DNA of 64,000 bases, taken from Ancylostoma caninum (taxonomy: Eukaryota; Nematoda; Chromadorea; Rhabditida; Ancylostomatidae). Positions 36,247 through 49,066 of the stretch are shown in pieces; position 1 is the first letter of the stretch, and the number at the start of each line of letters is the position of its first letter. Made by a program: the position numbers and the translations under genes. The notes under the pieces are model-generated. The model was not told where the DNA came from and searched no databases. It saw only the letters and a program-made list of their open reading frames with translations. Where the stretch lies: the NCBI GenBank assembly GCA_037903475.1, contig JBAJFG010000004.1, forward strand, positions 1,178,001 to 1,242,000. Reading direction: 5' to 3'.

Positions 36247-36973
36247 CCGAAAATGTGCAACTATAATGTGCAGACAATCAAAGTGCCAAGGCGCAGATCG
36301 TGCGGCGTGTGCGAGCAGGTCCAGACCATTGCGATCTCTTGCATTTTGATAATCTGTACAAAAACAGGTTATATCATATGACCTTAGACAAACAGTAGAC
36401 CTAGAAACCATGTATAAGAGCGCTTTTTAGAGCATAGTAGGGACTTGCGAAGTGAAGATTCTGGAAAAGAGAGGGTAGATGGGGGAGATGCTGATCAACT
36501 ATTATATTTCAGGGGGAATTTCTTACCTATTACTTACTATTTGTTTTTGATAAGTGATGCTCGGATATTTTTGATACGCAGTCACAAAGTGATTATCCAA
36601 AAAGGATATTCCTCACTTATTTTCAGCTGTGAGCAGAAACCGGACGACAAAATCGAGCGGTATAGTCGAAGTGTGTCGGAACGGCGTCATCCGTCCTGAT
36701 GCACTCCCCAAAAGTACAAACGTAAAAGATGTTAGCGCTTAACAACAGCACTCAGCATGTGAACGGTAACGAACCAATAAAGAGCGTCACGTGAGCAAGC
36801 GAGCCTCTTCCTTGCAATTCAGAGTACAAACTTAGGTGAGGGGGACGTTCCCAAGCTCTCACCGAAGTACGTATCCTATGTCGCTTCAGGGGTGGAATGG
36901 AGAGAACGCGGAAACGACGAACCCATCCGCGTACTGCTAAAAAAAGCGCTGCTTCAATGCAGTGACGGTTCAC

Positions 36974-37210
36974 GTGCACAGTGATCGTCACTGAGTTCCG
37001 GGGGCCTTTGGGATGTTCGCGTGCACTGACGTCGATCCTAATGCCATTTGCGTTTGTTTTGCATGACTGAAGAGAGGAGTGCGAAGCTTCGCCATTGTCG
37101 CCTCAGGCAGCTCCGCACTCCATGGATAACCCAATCGCGAACTTTCACAGGAAACACTCACGCTCTTGATCGGCAAAGCGCTTCGCAAAGTACGAACCCT
37201 TGAAGGCGGT
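36974..37210 (-). CDS. Candidate cadherin-like exons (two)
   Basis: Exon 37210-37162 (TAFKGSYFAKRFADQE, donor GAGC|GTGAGT) joins in phase to 37101-about 36974 (RDNGEASHSS, then NGIRIDVSAREHPKGPRNSVTITVHV). The second part has the alternating strand pattern of the end of a cadherin repeat (I.V.A.......S.TI.V.V). The acceptors are atypical (TTTTTGAG, CCTGAG) and the last donor is uncertain. A further exon may lie at 36949-36860, ending at TCG|GTGAGA. Tentative. Confidence 0.3.
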
Positions 37211-37489
37211 CTCAAAAATAGAAATTATGTTGTTCGCATTACAAATACAAAACCAATTCATGCAAGATGCATGTTCGTGCTTGACTGACGCATGCCACCA
37301 TATCACACCAATGGTGACAGATATGCTAGCAAAGGGTGAGCACCTGCTGATCTTGGCTTTATTTATTGAGACAGACTCAGAACTCCAAAAACAAGTTGTC
37401 AGACCAGCTTTGCCTCGAAACGGCAATCTGCAGGCAATCTTCCAACTAGCAAATCATTGGCTACAAGTTTGGCGTCATCACACCATCCG

Positions 37490-37830
37490 GAAAGAAGATG
37501 CCAGAACAAGTTGTCAGCAAGTTCCCCTCAAAAACAACTTGGCAGCAAGCTTTTGACAAAATAATATGCCGACAACTTTCAGGCGAAGAACCTGTCGACA
37601 AGAGAGAGTCAAGTTACCTAGTTTTGGGCAATTTTTTACTGCTGATAAGTTGCCAGTGAAAAAAGACGTAAACAACTTGCCGACGAAATTTTTTACCGAC
37701 AACTTGTCGACGAGGAAGGACGAGAACAAGTTGTCGACAAGCTTTGGGGCTAGCGAGTTTCAGATGCGATCAAAAACTTGTCCGCCAAATGCTTGTCAGC
37801 AAGTTGTTCCTGGGGTTCTAAGTAGTAGTT
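37490..37830. repeat. Interspersed ACAACTTGTCGACAAG units
   Basis: At least ten imperfect copies of an 11-16 bp unit around AACTTG(T/C)CG(A/G)CAAG, on both strands because the unit is partly palindromic, spaced 15-40 bp. No ORF of note. Probably a degenerate satellite. Confidence 0.6.
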
Positions 37831-37889
37831 CACTGTATGAAACTCCGCTTCTGCTAGTACGCAGTTTAATTCAAAACATATGGTAGTTG

Positions 37890-38596
37890 AGATGCACAGA
37901 TTTGTTGTACACCTACCGCAACAACTTACCCTAGACCTCATGCACGCATATGTGCAGGACATGGGAGGATAGATGCGACATTTGCATGGATTAGTGACGC
38001 AAAGGAGTAATCTCAACAAAATAAGCAGAAAGCTATGACTAAGCCTTGCAGGCAGCAGCAACAGCCCTTTAATTGAAAGCCGAGAGAATGACAATTGCTG
38101 ATTAACGTATGTGAATTTGGTGCTGAACAGTAAAGCTTTCCTGAGGGAGCCAAATTCTTTCGTAAGATCTTTATTTTTTAAAGGCTGTCCGAACATAACT
38201 TTGAATAAAAGTAAACGAAAATTTCCAAAAAAAAAAAAACTGCAATGTCTGCCAATGTGGTTTCAGTTGGTCATTGATTCCTTCGGGAAATTATCCAACC
38301 CAATTCGTTCCATCCAATCCGCATTCGTGTCTGTTTCATAGCAAAAATTGCTCTTTTATTGTGCCCAATCCACAGCACGAGAGGATGGATTGCACTCTGC
38401 ACTTTGGACCGAATTCCTAGCATTCGTTCATGTTAAGGGAAAAAGAATAACCTGCTTGAGTAAAAAAAAACGTGGATGTTTCTACTAATTCTGACAAAAA
38501 TTTTTGATATTGTGTTCCATATATGTTCTAATTTTTAACCATCAAGTGTCATTTTAGGCTACCTAATCCGCTTCGACTAGTGCTCATGTTCACTCG
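37890..38596. other. No gene recognised
   Basis: The - strand open frame 38196-37750 has several Cys but no splice sites or motif. AT-rich otherwise. Confidence 0.3.
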
Positions 38597-39507
38597 GGGC
38601 GCAGCACCAGGTGGTCATTGACCAGCAGGACTTAATAGCGTCCTGCAGATTCAGGGTGCTTAGCACTAATATCCGGGGCGTAGCCAACCGCTCACCGTCT
38701 ACTGATGTTAGACACAAGCAGATTTCAGAGATGCACGTCTGGAGGATCATCAAAATCGTGGCTGAAGATCACTGTCGTTCAACCATTTACGTACTCCATC
38801 CCTAATCTGCACTCTGGTGCGCTCCAGTGATAACCAGGTGTTGCTCAACCTGTAAGAAACGTATCATGTTGGAGTTTTGACTGTGGATGCGCACTATACC
38901 AACAAGTATCCCCCAAAAGTGGCACACTTCGCTTTTGAGAAACCGTCATCGATTTTGAAAAAAAAAACCGTCAATAATGGTCAAAAAGTGGTTTTTGACC
39001 ATTTTTTGACCATTAATGACGGTTTTTTTTCAAAAACGAAGACGGTTTCTCAAAAACGAAAGAAGCCACTTTGGGGGAGAGTTGGTACCACCTAGGCGCA
39101 TTTCTTGGAGTTGACAGCGTATCGGAACACTTCTTCAAATGAGAGAAATCTCCTGGGAAAGCTGCGGGTTTGAGAAAAAATACGCTCCAATGACAAATTC
39201 TTGTATCTGACAGGTCCTATAACAAGTTTCAACGAGTTTTAGCGGGATCAAACAGTTCCGTACCGAGATCGGTTTTTCGAGGATTTTAGCTTGAATTTGA
39301 GATTATTTGGGCTCTCTTCGCGAAATGGTATGCATTTCTTGCTGAAACATCATTCGTCGTCTCACTAACGCTTGTTTAAGTCATTTTTTAGTGCTACCTG
39401 CTTTTCCCGAAACAACCCTAGTATGTAGGTACTTAGTAGCCCAGCTCGGAATCCGACTGGACTTAGTACTCGCCAACCGACACTGACCACCTAGTGCTGC
39501 ACCCTGT
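38597..39507. repeat. TIR element of about 910 bp with nested foldback
   Basis: Ends GGGGCGCAGCACCAGGTGGTCA (left) and its inverted relative TGACCACCTAGTGCTGCACCC (right). Inside, 38903-39083 is a separate foldback whose arms contain GAGAAACCGTC and TGGTCAAAAA. No transposase. Confidence 0.55.
38903..39083. repeat. Foldback MITE with AAACCGTCAATAATGGTC arms
   Basis: About 80-bp arms in near-perfect inverted orientation, with CCCCCAAAGTGG at both ends. Nested in the larger TIR element. Confidence 0.75.
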
Positions 39508-40319
39508 GTTCACTATTCGTACCGTTGAGAAATTTCTGCAATAGAGCCATACATACATCTTTGGAGTGAGTTTTGTCATGGCTTCAAGCAAAGTTGACCC
39601 CGAAACAGTGACGTAGTATTGAGTTGGGGTATCAGGTAATCTCACAAGGTGTCATTCACAGCTTGAGCTACAACTATTCAGTGCCCGTATTCACGGACGC
39701 GCCCAGAAAGGCGTAAACCTACCCACAAATCCAGTTTAGACGATTTTTTTAGAAGCAGTCGTAGCGAAATTCATCCGAGAATTTCCTCATGGTTAAGCAA
39801 GAAAACGAGTGTTGAAGGCAGTGAACTACGGAAATTTTTGCATGAAAACTCGTCCACTCTGGACTAGCGTGAAGGACACAATCTTTCCAAGAAAGTTCAT
39901 GACCATATGTGAGAGAAATCGTCGAGATAACAACCAGTGATCGGTGCACATCGTCTTCCTGTCAGGTGCTGGTCCTTCAATGGCAAGAAAAGTTGAATTG
40001 GAAAAGCAGTCATCTGGGAACGTAAACCGACAAAGGATAGGTGGAAACTACAAGGAGTATGGTTGAATGATAAAAAAGAGTACCGTACCACCATTGGCCG
40101 CTTCTGTATATATAAGAGTTTATGTTTAAGTTTTCTTTTATCTTATTTTCGATTTTTTAGTTCTTAAATTTTCTTGTTTTAAATTTTCTGATTTTTTCGT
40201 AATTGCAACAGTACGGCGGTGAGAGATGAACAAGAGATGAACAACAGTGATGAAGCAAATGTTATGAAAATTCCACATTAGCTCTAGTGTCTCTACCATG
40301 GAAAACAGATATTCGTTAC

Positions 40320-40547
40320 ATCTAACACTCGAAAATTATTGACAGGAGCATTCTGGCAGTCGAACTGTTCGAAAACTCTAGAATATTTGAAACATCCGGT
40401 AAAAGATGGAGTGTTCGAACACTCAGCAGATGCAATGGTTTCACAAGTGATGTTTTCACAAAGTTGAAAAATCCTAGAATTTGTTCTCCAAAAGTCCAGA
40501 ATATCACGGAAATTTGTACGCTCGATGGGCAAAAATAGCATCTTCAA
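40320..40547 (-). CDS. Cys-rich exon of unknown secreted or ectodomain protein
   Basis: Acceptor CTCTGCAG and donor GAT|GTAACG bound exactly 76 open codons in phase 0. The product has a helical start (LKMLFLPIERTNFRDILDFW) and six Cys (QLCENITCETIASAECSN, TGCFKY, FDCQN), with an N-glycosylation site at ENIT. No family recognised. Same strand as the cadherin-like exons 3 kb downstream, so it may be part of one long gene. Confidence 0.5.
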
Positions 40548-40976
40548 CTGCAGAGTATCGGCGAACGATGCGCATAAACAACACAAATGCCACACTCCGT
40601 CATGAAAAATGTATCGACGTCAGCGGATGCTCAAGAAACAACTGGGCCAACTGGCCAGCGATCGTCGAACAGGACTGAGGTGGGGGGGGACACTAGCGGA
40701 TTCGGAGCACCACGTCTGCTAACGCAAGCCCTCCGCAGCGGAAGCGATTAGCATGCCGAGTTTATGTAGCGGGGAATGAATCCGGCGAGCGCTTGGAAAA
40801 GAGCATGCCTGATAAATAGGCAGAGTTGTGCACTGAGGACGTTCAGCTGTTCGCTGCTTAAGCTACACATGCTAGGGGTAAGGTAGGAGGAGTAGAGCTG
40901 CGGCATGTCTACAGCTTTTGAGTCTTTCACCAATGTGAAGAGAAGCTTAGAGAACCATATGCACATAAGAAATTAA

Positions 40977-41393
40977 AGGCAGTGTGTCACCTCGTTTCGT
41001 GGGCTGAAAATACCAACAGACTCTAGACCTCCTCGTCACGTTAATTCCAAAGATGTACGTCAAAGCTCATAAAAATGACGAGAACCCCGTTTTCGGAGGG
41101 TCTGAAAGCGCAGTTCACGGACCACCTGGGCGGAGCGGTCCGTGAATGTGCTGGCTGCTCGCCACGTCTACAGCGTTGGCCAACATGCTTAGACGTGTCC
41201 GATCGATGAGATCAACGGCTCCATGCATCCACTCGGCTTGACAAACTGTTACAAATTTTGTCCCGAAAAACGTTTGAAAATAGGGTTTAAGGACCTTTTC
41301 GTCATATTTTAGGTATACCGTTGGACTCAGCGTGTCGAGGAGATTCAGAATTTGGTAAAAGCTCAGACACGAAAACGAGGTGACACACTGCCT
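40977..41393. mobile_element. TTAA-flanked MITE, copy A
   Basis: 417 bp, both sides TTAA, ends AGGCAGTGTGTCACCTCGTT inverted at the right. Exact TTAA duplication is the hallmark of piggyBac-type insertion. No ORF. Internal GTTCACGGACCACCTGGGCG is shared with copy B. Confidence 0.8.
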
Positions 41394-41399
41394 TTAACT

Positions 41400-42099
41400 G
41401 CAGTTGTAGCACTAGTAACGCACCACTGTCAACGGATTCCAATACTCTCTTGAAAATCCAATGAAAATCGCTTAGGAGAACCGTCCCCCCCCTGAGGACT
41501 GTTTTTGAGAATTTTACATGGAAAGAACATGCAGGAGCAGCTGATCACAACGACAGTTTATACTAGATGTGGGCCTTTGACGTGCGTGCGTCTATATGAT
41601 GAAGGATAGGCCTAGTTGCACCACTAACGCAGCTCAGACGCACGCGTCTGTGACGTGGAAGAGGCCGCGTGTCCTCTTCATTGACGATGTACATGCCGCG
41701 GGGACAAGTCTTCATAAGAGATCTTCTGCAAATGGACGTGTGCGGAATTACACCACTGTGATCAGAAGCTCTCGAAGATTCTATACATGTGAAAATCTCG
41801 AAAACGATTCTGGAAGGGACATGCCGAGGTTGACCCCGGAGGTCGAAAGAAAACATCTATGTTTGAGAGATTTGTTTAGGATAAAGATGATGTATCCATG
41901 TCATTTTGCCCAGATGAGTGGACGGGGGAGTGCGTCAAAGATTTTCTGTGGTACTGCTATACAAGTTTGAGAGTGTGGTTTATGATGAGGCAGAAAGAAG
42001 TGGGTCGTGTTGCTGTGATTGGTCCATTCGAAGAAGAAACCAATCACAGAAATATGACCTGCCTTCGACCCATTCCACACACTAAGTTCACGCATAGTA
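41400..42099. other. No gene recognised
   Basis: The + frame 41596-41970 contains a block (41670-41740) that matches 44570-44660 on the other strand, so this is a dispersed repeat and not a gene. Confidence 0.35.
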
Positions 42100-43349
42100 C
42101 GAGGGCCGTTTGAAAAGTTTCCGGAATCACCGCCACGGACTTGTTCTTTTCCGAAAATTTCCATGCAACTTTGTGCGAGAGTCCTTCAAATGAGTTGCCT
42201 GTGAACACCAATTCGATTTACAAAGTCTCTGCCTTTGATGAGGGGATCAAGTAAAGCAACCTCGACTGCGCTCAGTTACAGAGATTTAGGTGGCCATTAA
42301 TTTTTTTTCAACTGGAAGAGAAAAACGCAAGTTAACCGAGTGTCACTTGGAAGACGATTTTGGAGAATCAACACCTTCATTTCAGAGCCATAGTTTCTGG
42401 GTTCTGGAACCAGGCGTAGCTGGACGCGTGCACACAGTAGGCCATGTGCAAAATGTTAGAAAAAGGTAACCACATCAGGAAAAGTGAATAAAATCGTTGA
42501 CAAGGGTTTGACAGATAGAATACAAATTCATGCTAAATAAGGAAGCCTAGCGCATCTATTATGAGTCACTAATTTTTATTTTACGAACTTACGAACTTAT
42601 TTTGAAAAAAAAAACGTTCTCAAAAATGAGTGCCGCATGTGCTCAATCCCGAACAAAAGCGCAATCCATTACGAAAATCAGAAATGTATTTTGAATGCTT
42701 GAATTGGATTTCAAATCTAAACTGTGGTCCGTGTTGGAGATCAGGTTATGTGTTACACTTTAGTTACAAAAGATGCAATGGAAACAATAGGCTAGTCGCG
42801 AAGAATGGATTCTGAGGAAGAAAGTAACGTTCACTGATGTGGAATGGTGACGGCGTCTTTTTTGGGAGTTCTAAGGGATTCATGGGAAGCCAGTCGAATA
42901 TTAGCCGAAATCTTTGGAAGCTCTACCTGTGGCATCCCGAGCGACACGCGCGGATTTGAATAGAAAAAAAAAGATTTGTCCCTCCATGTCCGCGTTACCG
43001 CCCAAACAGGTGTAATGGGTCATCAAAAAAAAAAAACGTCCAAAATGAAATTAAAAATTTCACCTGATTCAACGACGTTTCTGCATTGACCTCCTTGTAC
43101 CTGTATCTGTCTTAAATCTTAACATCCTCCCGTCAAAGGCAAGGTTCCGATCGAGAGACAAGTTAATAGTGGCTTCATCCGGTTATTGTGAGTACATCTG
43201 GCTTATTCTAGACGGGGAATGAAAGATTAAAAACAGACCGGACCACTTGTGTTGAGCTTCGAGGGGACTGAGTTATAAAATAAAATAATGACGGCATCAG
43301 GCTTTTTTTGTTTCCACTGTCATTCCGTAAACTTTTCAAACCGCCCTCG
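42100..43349. mobile_element. Mariner-sized TIR element without transposase
   Basis: 1250 bp, flanked by TA, with about 28-bp inverted ends CGAGGGCCGTTTGAAAAGTTTCCGG / CGAGGGCGGTTTGAAAAGTTTACGG. The length and TA target fit the Tc1/mariner superfamily, but no DDE motif could be read in any frame. Either fully decayed or non-autonomous. Confidence 0.75.
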
Positions 43350-45427
43350 TAATGGCGAATTGGAGTGGCCGATTTGGTAAAACATCTGATTATAAGAAAG
43401 AGGGCTCAAGGATCCCGATCTCGCTTTTGTTTTTCAATTTTGCCTTTGCCTCATACATAGCTATTTCTTATCCATCCGATCGAATCTCTTTCAGTATTTA
43501 CTTCACTTTTACGTTCTCTCCTTGTCGTCCTCTCTTTTCTTCACTAATGAGATCGACTTTAGCGAGCTTCGCTGACAGGAGAGCTCTATCTCATAAATCA
43601 TGCCTGTCAACGGAGACTTTTATGGACTGGAATTCTACTCTGTCCACCGTAGAAATAAATTCACCTTCGGCGGGATTTATGACGGTTCTTGGATAGATTG
43701 CTATCTAAGTATCTGCGTTCTGAATTGGAGGAACTGTGCTGCCAGAAAAAAATGAAAACATTTTGCCTGTGGTGTTAAGTTTTGAATGAAAACTAGGAGA
43801 AGAGCTTGGAATAAAGTTAAAATAACTTTGAAGAAACTACATACACATAGAACAAAACTCTGAGTAATGACTCTTCTCGACTTCTTTAAAAAAAAAATTG
43901 TCGCATCCGCAGAAGGAGCCTCACAGTACTAAACGGATGATAACCAAATGTGTAAAGGAAATCTTTTATGTTCAATACGGGCGAAGGCTAGAGCTTGGTT
44001 TCGTAGTTTCAGCCACAGATAGCACTGGCTATGGATACGTGACGCAGTCGTGATCGAGTAACGCGAATTTCCGCAACAAGATTCGCGTGTGGAAAAGAAG
44101 TAGAGTTGTAGTAGCCGGATAGAAGCTCAGGATTTCGATTCAATAGCTGCACAAAAATCCAGCAAAGGCGCCGATATTACATTTGCTAAAGTCTACAAAG
44201 AGAAAAAAGCATTGAAATCGACGCTGAAATTGCCAGAACCGCATGAGAATTTTAAACAGTGTCCAAGAAAATGATGCAAGGGGAGTGTTCTCCACGCCAG
44301 ACGCTCCTTCCGGGAGAAAAACAGTAGAAATGGTAACAGTGAGCTTGAGAAACCAGTGCAGGATATAACGAACAAGCAGCCACAAGTCTATAATTATGAG
44401 CGAGTGAGAATGACGGAAAGTATAATCGAGACCACTTTCCATTCAAAAAACGTATTACATCTAGAATGCTCCTTTGACTTGAACGGCCATGGTGATAAAA
44501 TGGTTCTACACCTATTGCGCTGACAATACATATCTGGGGTGTAAGGCTAGTTAGACTTGATGCGTGCGTCCCACATCGAATGGACTCATTCATCTGTGAA
44601 GGATTTTCAATGAAAATCACCCGAGGGTGTACGTCGTCAATGAGAACAACATTCAACTGCAGCGGGAAGTCGCAATGTTTCAAACGCGTGCGTTTGGCCT
44701 ACGTCTGGCCTGCGTCCGTCAGAATTCTCTACCTGGTGTCGTACAGCTGCATGCACGATGAACGCACACAACTAGCCCTTGTTGGGGACAAACAATAGAG
44801 TTTCGACCGATTCGAATAAAATTCTAATACTTATTCGGATGCTCGAATATTCGAAAATTGGGTGATTTGCAGAAATTTGAAAATTAGAGGGTTCCCGGAA
44901 ATTCGTCAATTCGGTGGGTTTAAGAGATTCGAAAGTTCCAGAATTCGGAAAAAAAGTGGTTCGTAACGATCAGAAAATTTGAATATTCAAGGATTCGGGT
45001 GAGAGGGTCACAGGAATTGGAAAATTCAATTAATATTTCCGAATGTCAAACTCCAGTAAACAAGCACAACACAGCTCAGCGAGGAAGTGCATGGGTTAGT
45101 AAACGGTTTTGATGCATCGTATAGCAGGTCTCACTCACTTCTGATCTATGGATCTAATTAGCTTTCAGATGTTATCTGAAGTTCTGCAGGAGAGCATAAT
45201 GCCATTTGTGAATGTTTTGTGGAAGTGGAGACGATCGAGCTGCGATACCGCAAAGCATAACAAAAACAAACGTGGGAGAAGTCACCTCACGATCGGCGGT
45301 AGGCGATACGTTGGCTCGAAGTTGCGGAAGAACGGCGGGAGGGAGCGGGAGTGGTCGAGAATATGCGCAACCTGAAAAAAAAACACTCTTAGCTGATTCC
45401 TGCGGGTGCTTCTGCCCTGAGGCTCAC
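43350..45427. other. No gene recognised; dispersed repeat 44540-44720
   Basis: 44570-44660 carries the block shared with 41670-41740. 44812-45040 contains scattered TTCGAAT-like units. The - strand frame 44683-44252 is long (143 codons) but lies over repeat sequence. Confidence 0.35.
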
Positions 45428-45850
45428 CTGAAGCTCGAGTTCAGGCAACAAACAGGTGAGAGCGGGCTCGTTCCGTCGCAGGTCAGCAGTGCACGAACGA
45501 AATCGTCGTCTAGGAGATCGATAGAAACGCCTGAAAAACCGCTCTTCTGAAAGGTCTGCCCTTTTCGGATAAGCAAACCACAGCCTCGGGCATTCATGGG
45601 AGCGGAGGCTTTTCCTGTTCTTTTTCGCGAAGGCGCCAGCTGAGCTGGAACGAAGCGCGCGAAAATTCGGCACTTCCTGGAGGATTCAAGATGCTCGGAT
45701 CGAGCTCTGCATGAGGAGAAAAAAAAACGATTAATTACATCTGCTGCTCCGTACGTCAAGCGCACACAAACGGATTAATCGCCGTGGAAACGGAAATCTG
45801 CACAAACGGAATCCACGCAAATAAGACGGTGTCATAGATCTGCTTGAGGA
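45428..45850 (-). CDS. GC-rich candidate exons, frame uncertain
   Basis: Segment 45530-45428 has a perfect acceptor (GTTTTTCAG) and donor (CAG|GTGAGC). Two frames are open (SIDLLDDDFVRALLTCDG or DLRRNEPALTCLLPELELQ). At 45719-45600 an acceptor CTCATGCAG is followed by LDPSILNPPGSAEFSRASFQ. At 45838-45770 a hydrophobic stretch (LFAWIPFVQISVSTAINPF) looks membrane-spanning. The region is clearly GC-richer than its surroundings. Which pieces are spliced together cannot be settled by eye. Confidence 0.3.
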
Positions 45851-46049
45851 AGTCTCACAATCGCTGCGCTCCCGCCTCAGAAAATGGGAAGATTTGAGCG
45901 ATAAAGCGGGGAGAGAAGCCAGTGGATCAGTGCTTTGAGAGGGTTCCAGAGTCATCAAAGCAAATCCCAGCCGAACGTAAGAACATCGTTGAGCATGCGA
46001 AATATGCAAGAAGAGCACTAGAACAGCTATGTAAGTTTCCCATCACATA

Positions 46050-47759
46050 AACAACGCAGAGCTCTGAAAGTCACAAGAAGGCATGCTGCAAAAACCGTCC
46101 CTCCAGGGCGACTGCTGAGCCACCTACCACTGACGTGAAAGACTGTCAATGAATTGTCTTCGAGTTCCTGCTGTGTTCTAAAGGGCAGAAATAGGATTCC
46201 GCGTTAATGACGACAGTAATGGGTGCTGATGGCTGCAACCTCAGCAATCATTGTAATGAGTTACAGGTAAAAACGCGGAAATTCTTTCCCTTCCTCTTTG
46301 CTTGCCTCTGCAGAGAGCTTTAAATTAGTCCAGGGGAGCGCAGACAATTTTATTTCCAGAATATTGGAAGCCACACCCAACAGGCAATCGAAATTTATGT
46401 TTTCCCACGTTTCTTGGAGATAATGACAAACTAGGGAAAAATTAAAAACACAAGTGTTCTAGTGAGCAATCTATTCGTACCAAGGCTAAACTCCTGGGTC
46501 ATCTTCCACAAATTTGAGGCTTGCTATTTTTATACATCAAACGTACAGTGTGTATCAACTTAATTAGCGAATGGTGAGCGCGGCTTCATCGTGCCGCTGC
46601 TCGAGAATCGCGTCGGGATCCAAACGAACGCTACGGTAGGGACATGCACGTGTGAGAGTATCGGACAGATCCCTTAACATTTGCTAATCAATGCGCCACA
46701 CACTATAGATGAAGCTGTACATGGTCCCTCAGATTGGAAGAATTCTGCTCGGAAATTTACCTCAGCTGTAGAGATATCTCAGCTGTGTAGTCGCTCATTG
46801 GCGCTAGCTATTGGAGCTTACAAAGAATTTCTATGATATCTCGTTGGAGAAACCTTCTGCAGATAAATATGTATTTGTTCGCAGTAGCATCCCCTAAAAT
46901 TCCACTAGTGAATGAGGGCGATAATACTGGTCACAAGGATTATGGATAATGGAACTTCCTTTATGTTTTCTGGATTCTTCATTTTCTACAGCTTGTTGCC
47001 TCACCCAGAGTCGAAACAAGCCACATTAAATCATGTTTGAATTCATGGTTGATGAATAATCACACAACATAAACCACCTAGTACATCTCAACAATTCTTA
47101 TCTTACAGAACAAATTTAAGAAGGCCTTTTTATTCGTCTCAATTTCAGTAGTGTTTATATAAAATTTTGTTTTCGAGGATAGTGCTGCTTTGCACATAAC
47201 TAATATTGTGCTCGCGCTCAAAAATAGCTCCATATCTCTTGATAGCTACTTTTTCTTCTGCTCTGGATCTGCTCTTGCGATGAATTACTACATCTGGCCG
47301 GATAAGTCCACTCTAGCAGATGATTTGTTTGCATATACTGCTGTTAAATACGAGTTTCTCGACGGATAGTTCGCTGTCAGAGCAGATATGTATGCATCTT
47401 CATGCGCCTCACTGCGGATTACCTTTATCCGATTAAAAAGAAGCCACTATCTTGTTCATCAAACAGAGTCTTATTCATCAAATTTCTGTCCCATCAATGT
47501 GTAGCATCTTCAACATGAAATGAAATGAAAGACAGAGTGGATAAGTACCCTGGGAAACTGATAACTTAGTCCCTGCGATGGTTCAATATATGTACTGCGC
47601 CCGTATTCAATAAGATTACCGAAAAGTTGTGATCTACTTGCTCCGCTAAAGTGGACGATGTTTCCGGCTTAAAATGAGTGTATTTTGTGAGTGTATTTCG
47701 TGAAAGCGACTCGTCTCGGCTAGTATTGAACGGGAATGCTAAAGATAGGGATACGTAAC
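46050..47759. other. No gene recognised
   Basis: AT-rich, probably intronic. No open frame with splice support; no repeat found elsewhere in the window. Confidence 0.35.
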
Positions 47760-47994
47760 CTATTAAAATTCGTCCGCTCTGGGTGAGCGAGAAGCTTACG
47801 GCTTCTATGAGCCCGGGCATTCTGGCATTTCGATGCTCGCATTTCAGAACAGAATGGTTCTGGTTCAATTTTTCGGAGTGCCCCATTAGAATGATGCCGA
47901 GAATATTAAGCTGTCCACCTGCAAGTTGCTTGCCGGGTACGCACGCTGCGAAAAATTCTACCACAGGCTCAGGGACATCCAAAAATTCGATAAG
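47760..47994 (-). CDS. Exon of unknown protein, 78 codons
   Basis: Acceptor AAATTTAG at 47995-48002 and donor ATAG|GTTACG at 47759. The frame reads LIEFLDVPEPVVEFFAACVP, then GGQLNILGIILMGHSEKLNQ, then PGLIEAVSFSLTQSGRILIG. Alternating hydrophobic strands suggest a beta-sandwich domain, but I cannot assign a family. Same strand as the other - strand exons from 36.9 to 63.9 kb. Confidence 0.5.
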
Positions 47995-48340
47995 CTAAAT
48001 TTAATACTCGTCAAAGCGCTCTTTCACCATAGTAAATTTTGCATTCGTTTCTCAGCTCCTTTGGCGTTTTATGCACAATGTGTTTGGAGGCACTTTCTGA
48101 GGATAGATTTCGATCCAAAGTCTACATAGATTTGCGGTGTAAAGCAAATCATCTCACTCTGGCATTCACACTTAACCTTTTTTGACTATGCCTAGAATAC
48201 TACATAGGTTATTCTGCCATGATGCAGGCAAAAAGGGCCATGTTTACCCACGAATGTAGGACTCGTTCGAAAAAAGGCAACTGCTCGCCAAGTCAACGGA
48301 TTTCCTTCACATTTGGACGTTGAAGAAGCTGGTGTCCTAA

Positions 48341-49062
48341 AAGGCAGCACCCACGAAAAACTTTGTCACTCAGGTTTCAGAGCGTATGTACTTGGGTTTC
48401 TGACTATGTCGAGCATGAATAATGTGGTCAATTTTGTCAGAACTCATGCTAAAATGGTTTTTGGATGCTACCAATTTGCTGCATTATAGCAATTCGGCCG
48501 AGTTACGCTGGTGGGGTAGATCAAGGAAGTCGATGACGCTGCCTTTTGTCAACGAATTTCTTGGCGCAACTAGATAATCGACTAATTTTCCAGCTTTCCT
48601 GGAGGAGAAAAAGCACAAACAACAGGAAAATAGAATGTTCAGCACAGAGACATGCCTTGAGAAAACGAACAAAACTTATGATTAAGTGTAAAGAGCTAAC
48701 GAACAGAAATTTATATCATGATTGAAAATTTGAAGGTTCTGGGAAAAAGAAGCAATCATAAGATCTAACAACAAGTAAAAGAACGTAAATGGAGAAATCA
48801 GATCATCACAATGTAAAACCTCTGGAAATTAGCATGGAAAGGAAACGTTATCTTAGGAAAACTGAATGAGTGCTGCAGAGATCAGCTGATTCGGATCGCG
48901 CCACATCTCACCCCGCGGATACCCGGATACCAAGTCCAAGTTGTTAAATCTTGGGAACGCCGATACCTTCGGCAGTGCAACTTGCGTAGAATTACTGGGA
49001 CTATCATCCAGACTCCAAAACATTCAAAATTCTGGACATAAAAGTTATCGTGGGTGCTGCCT
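48341..49062. mobile_element. TTAA-type element, copy C1
   Basis: 722 bp with inverted ends AAGGCAGCACCCACGA / AGGCAGCACCCACGAT. The right flank is TTAA (49063-49066); the left flank is CTAA, one change from TTAA. No ORF of note. Confidence 0.65.
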
Positions 49063-49066
49063 TTAA

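Noticed and set aside
36075..36411. Asn/Ile/Phe/Ser-rich frames on both strands
   Set aside because: Translation of palindromic TTCGAATATTCGAA repeats.
44252..44683. 143-codon - strand frame
   Set aside because: Overlaps a block repeated at 41.7 kb and lacks splice sites or motifs.
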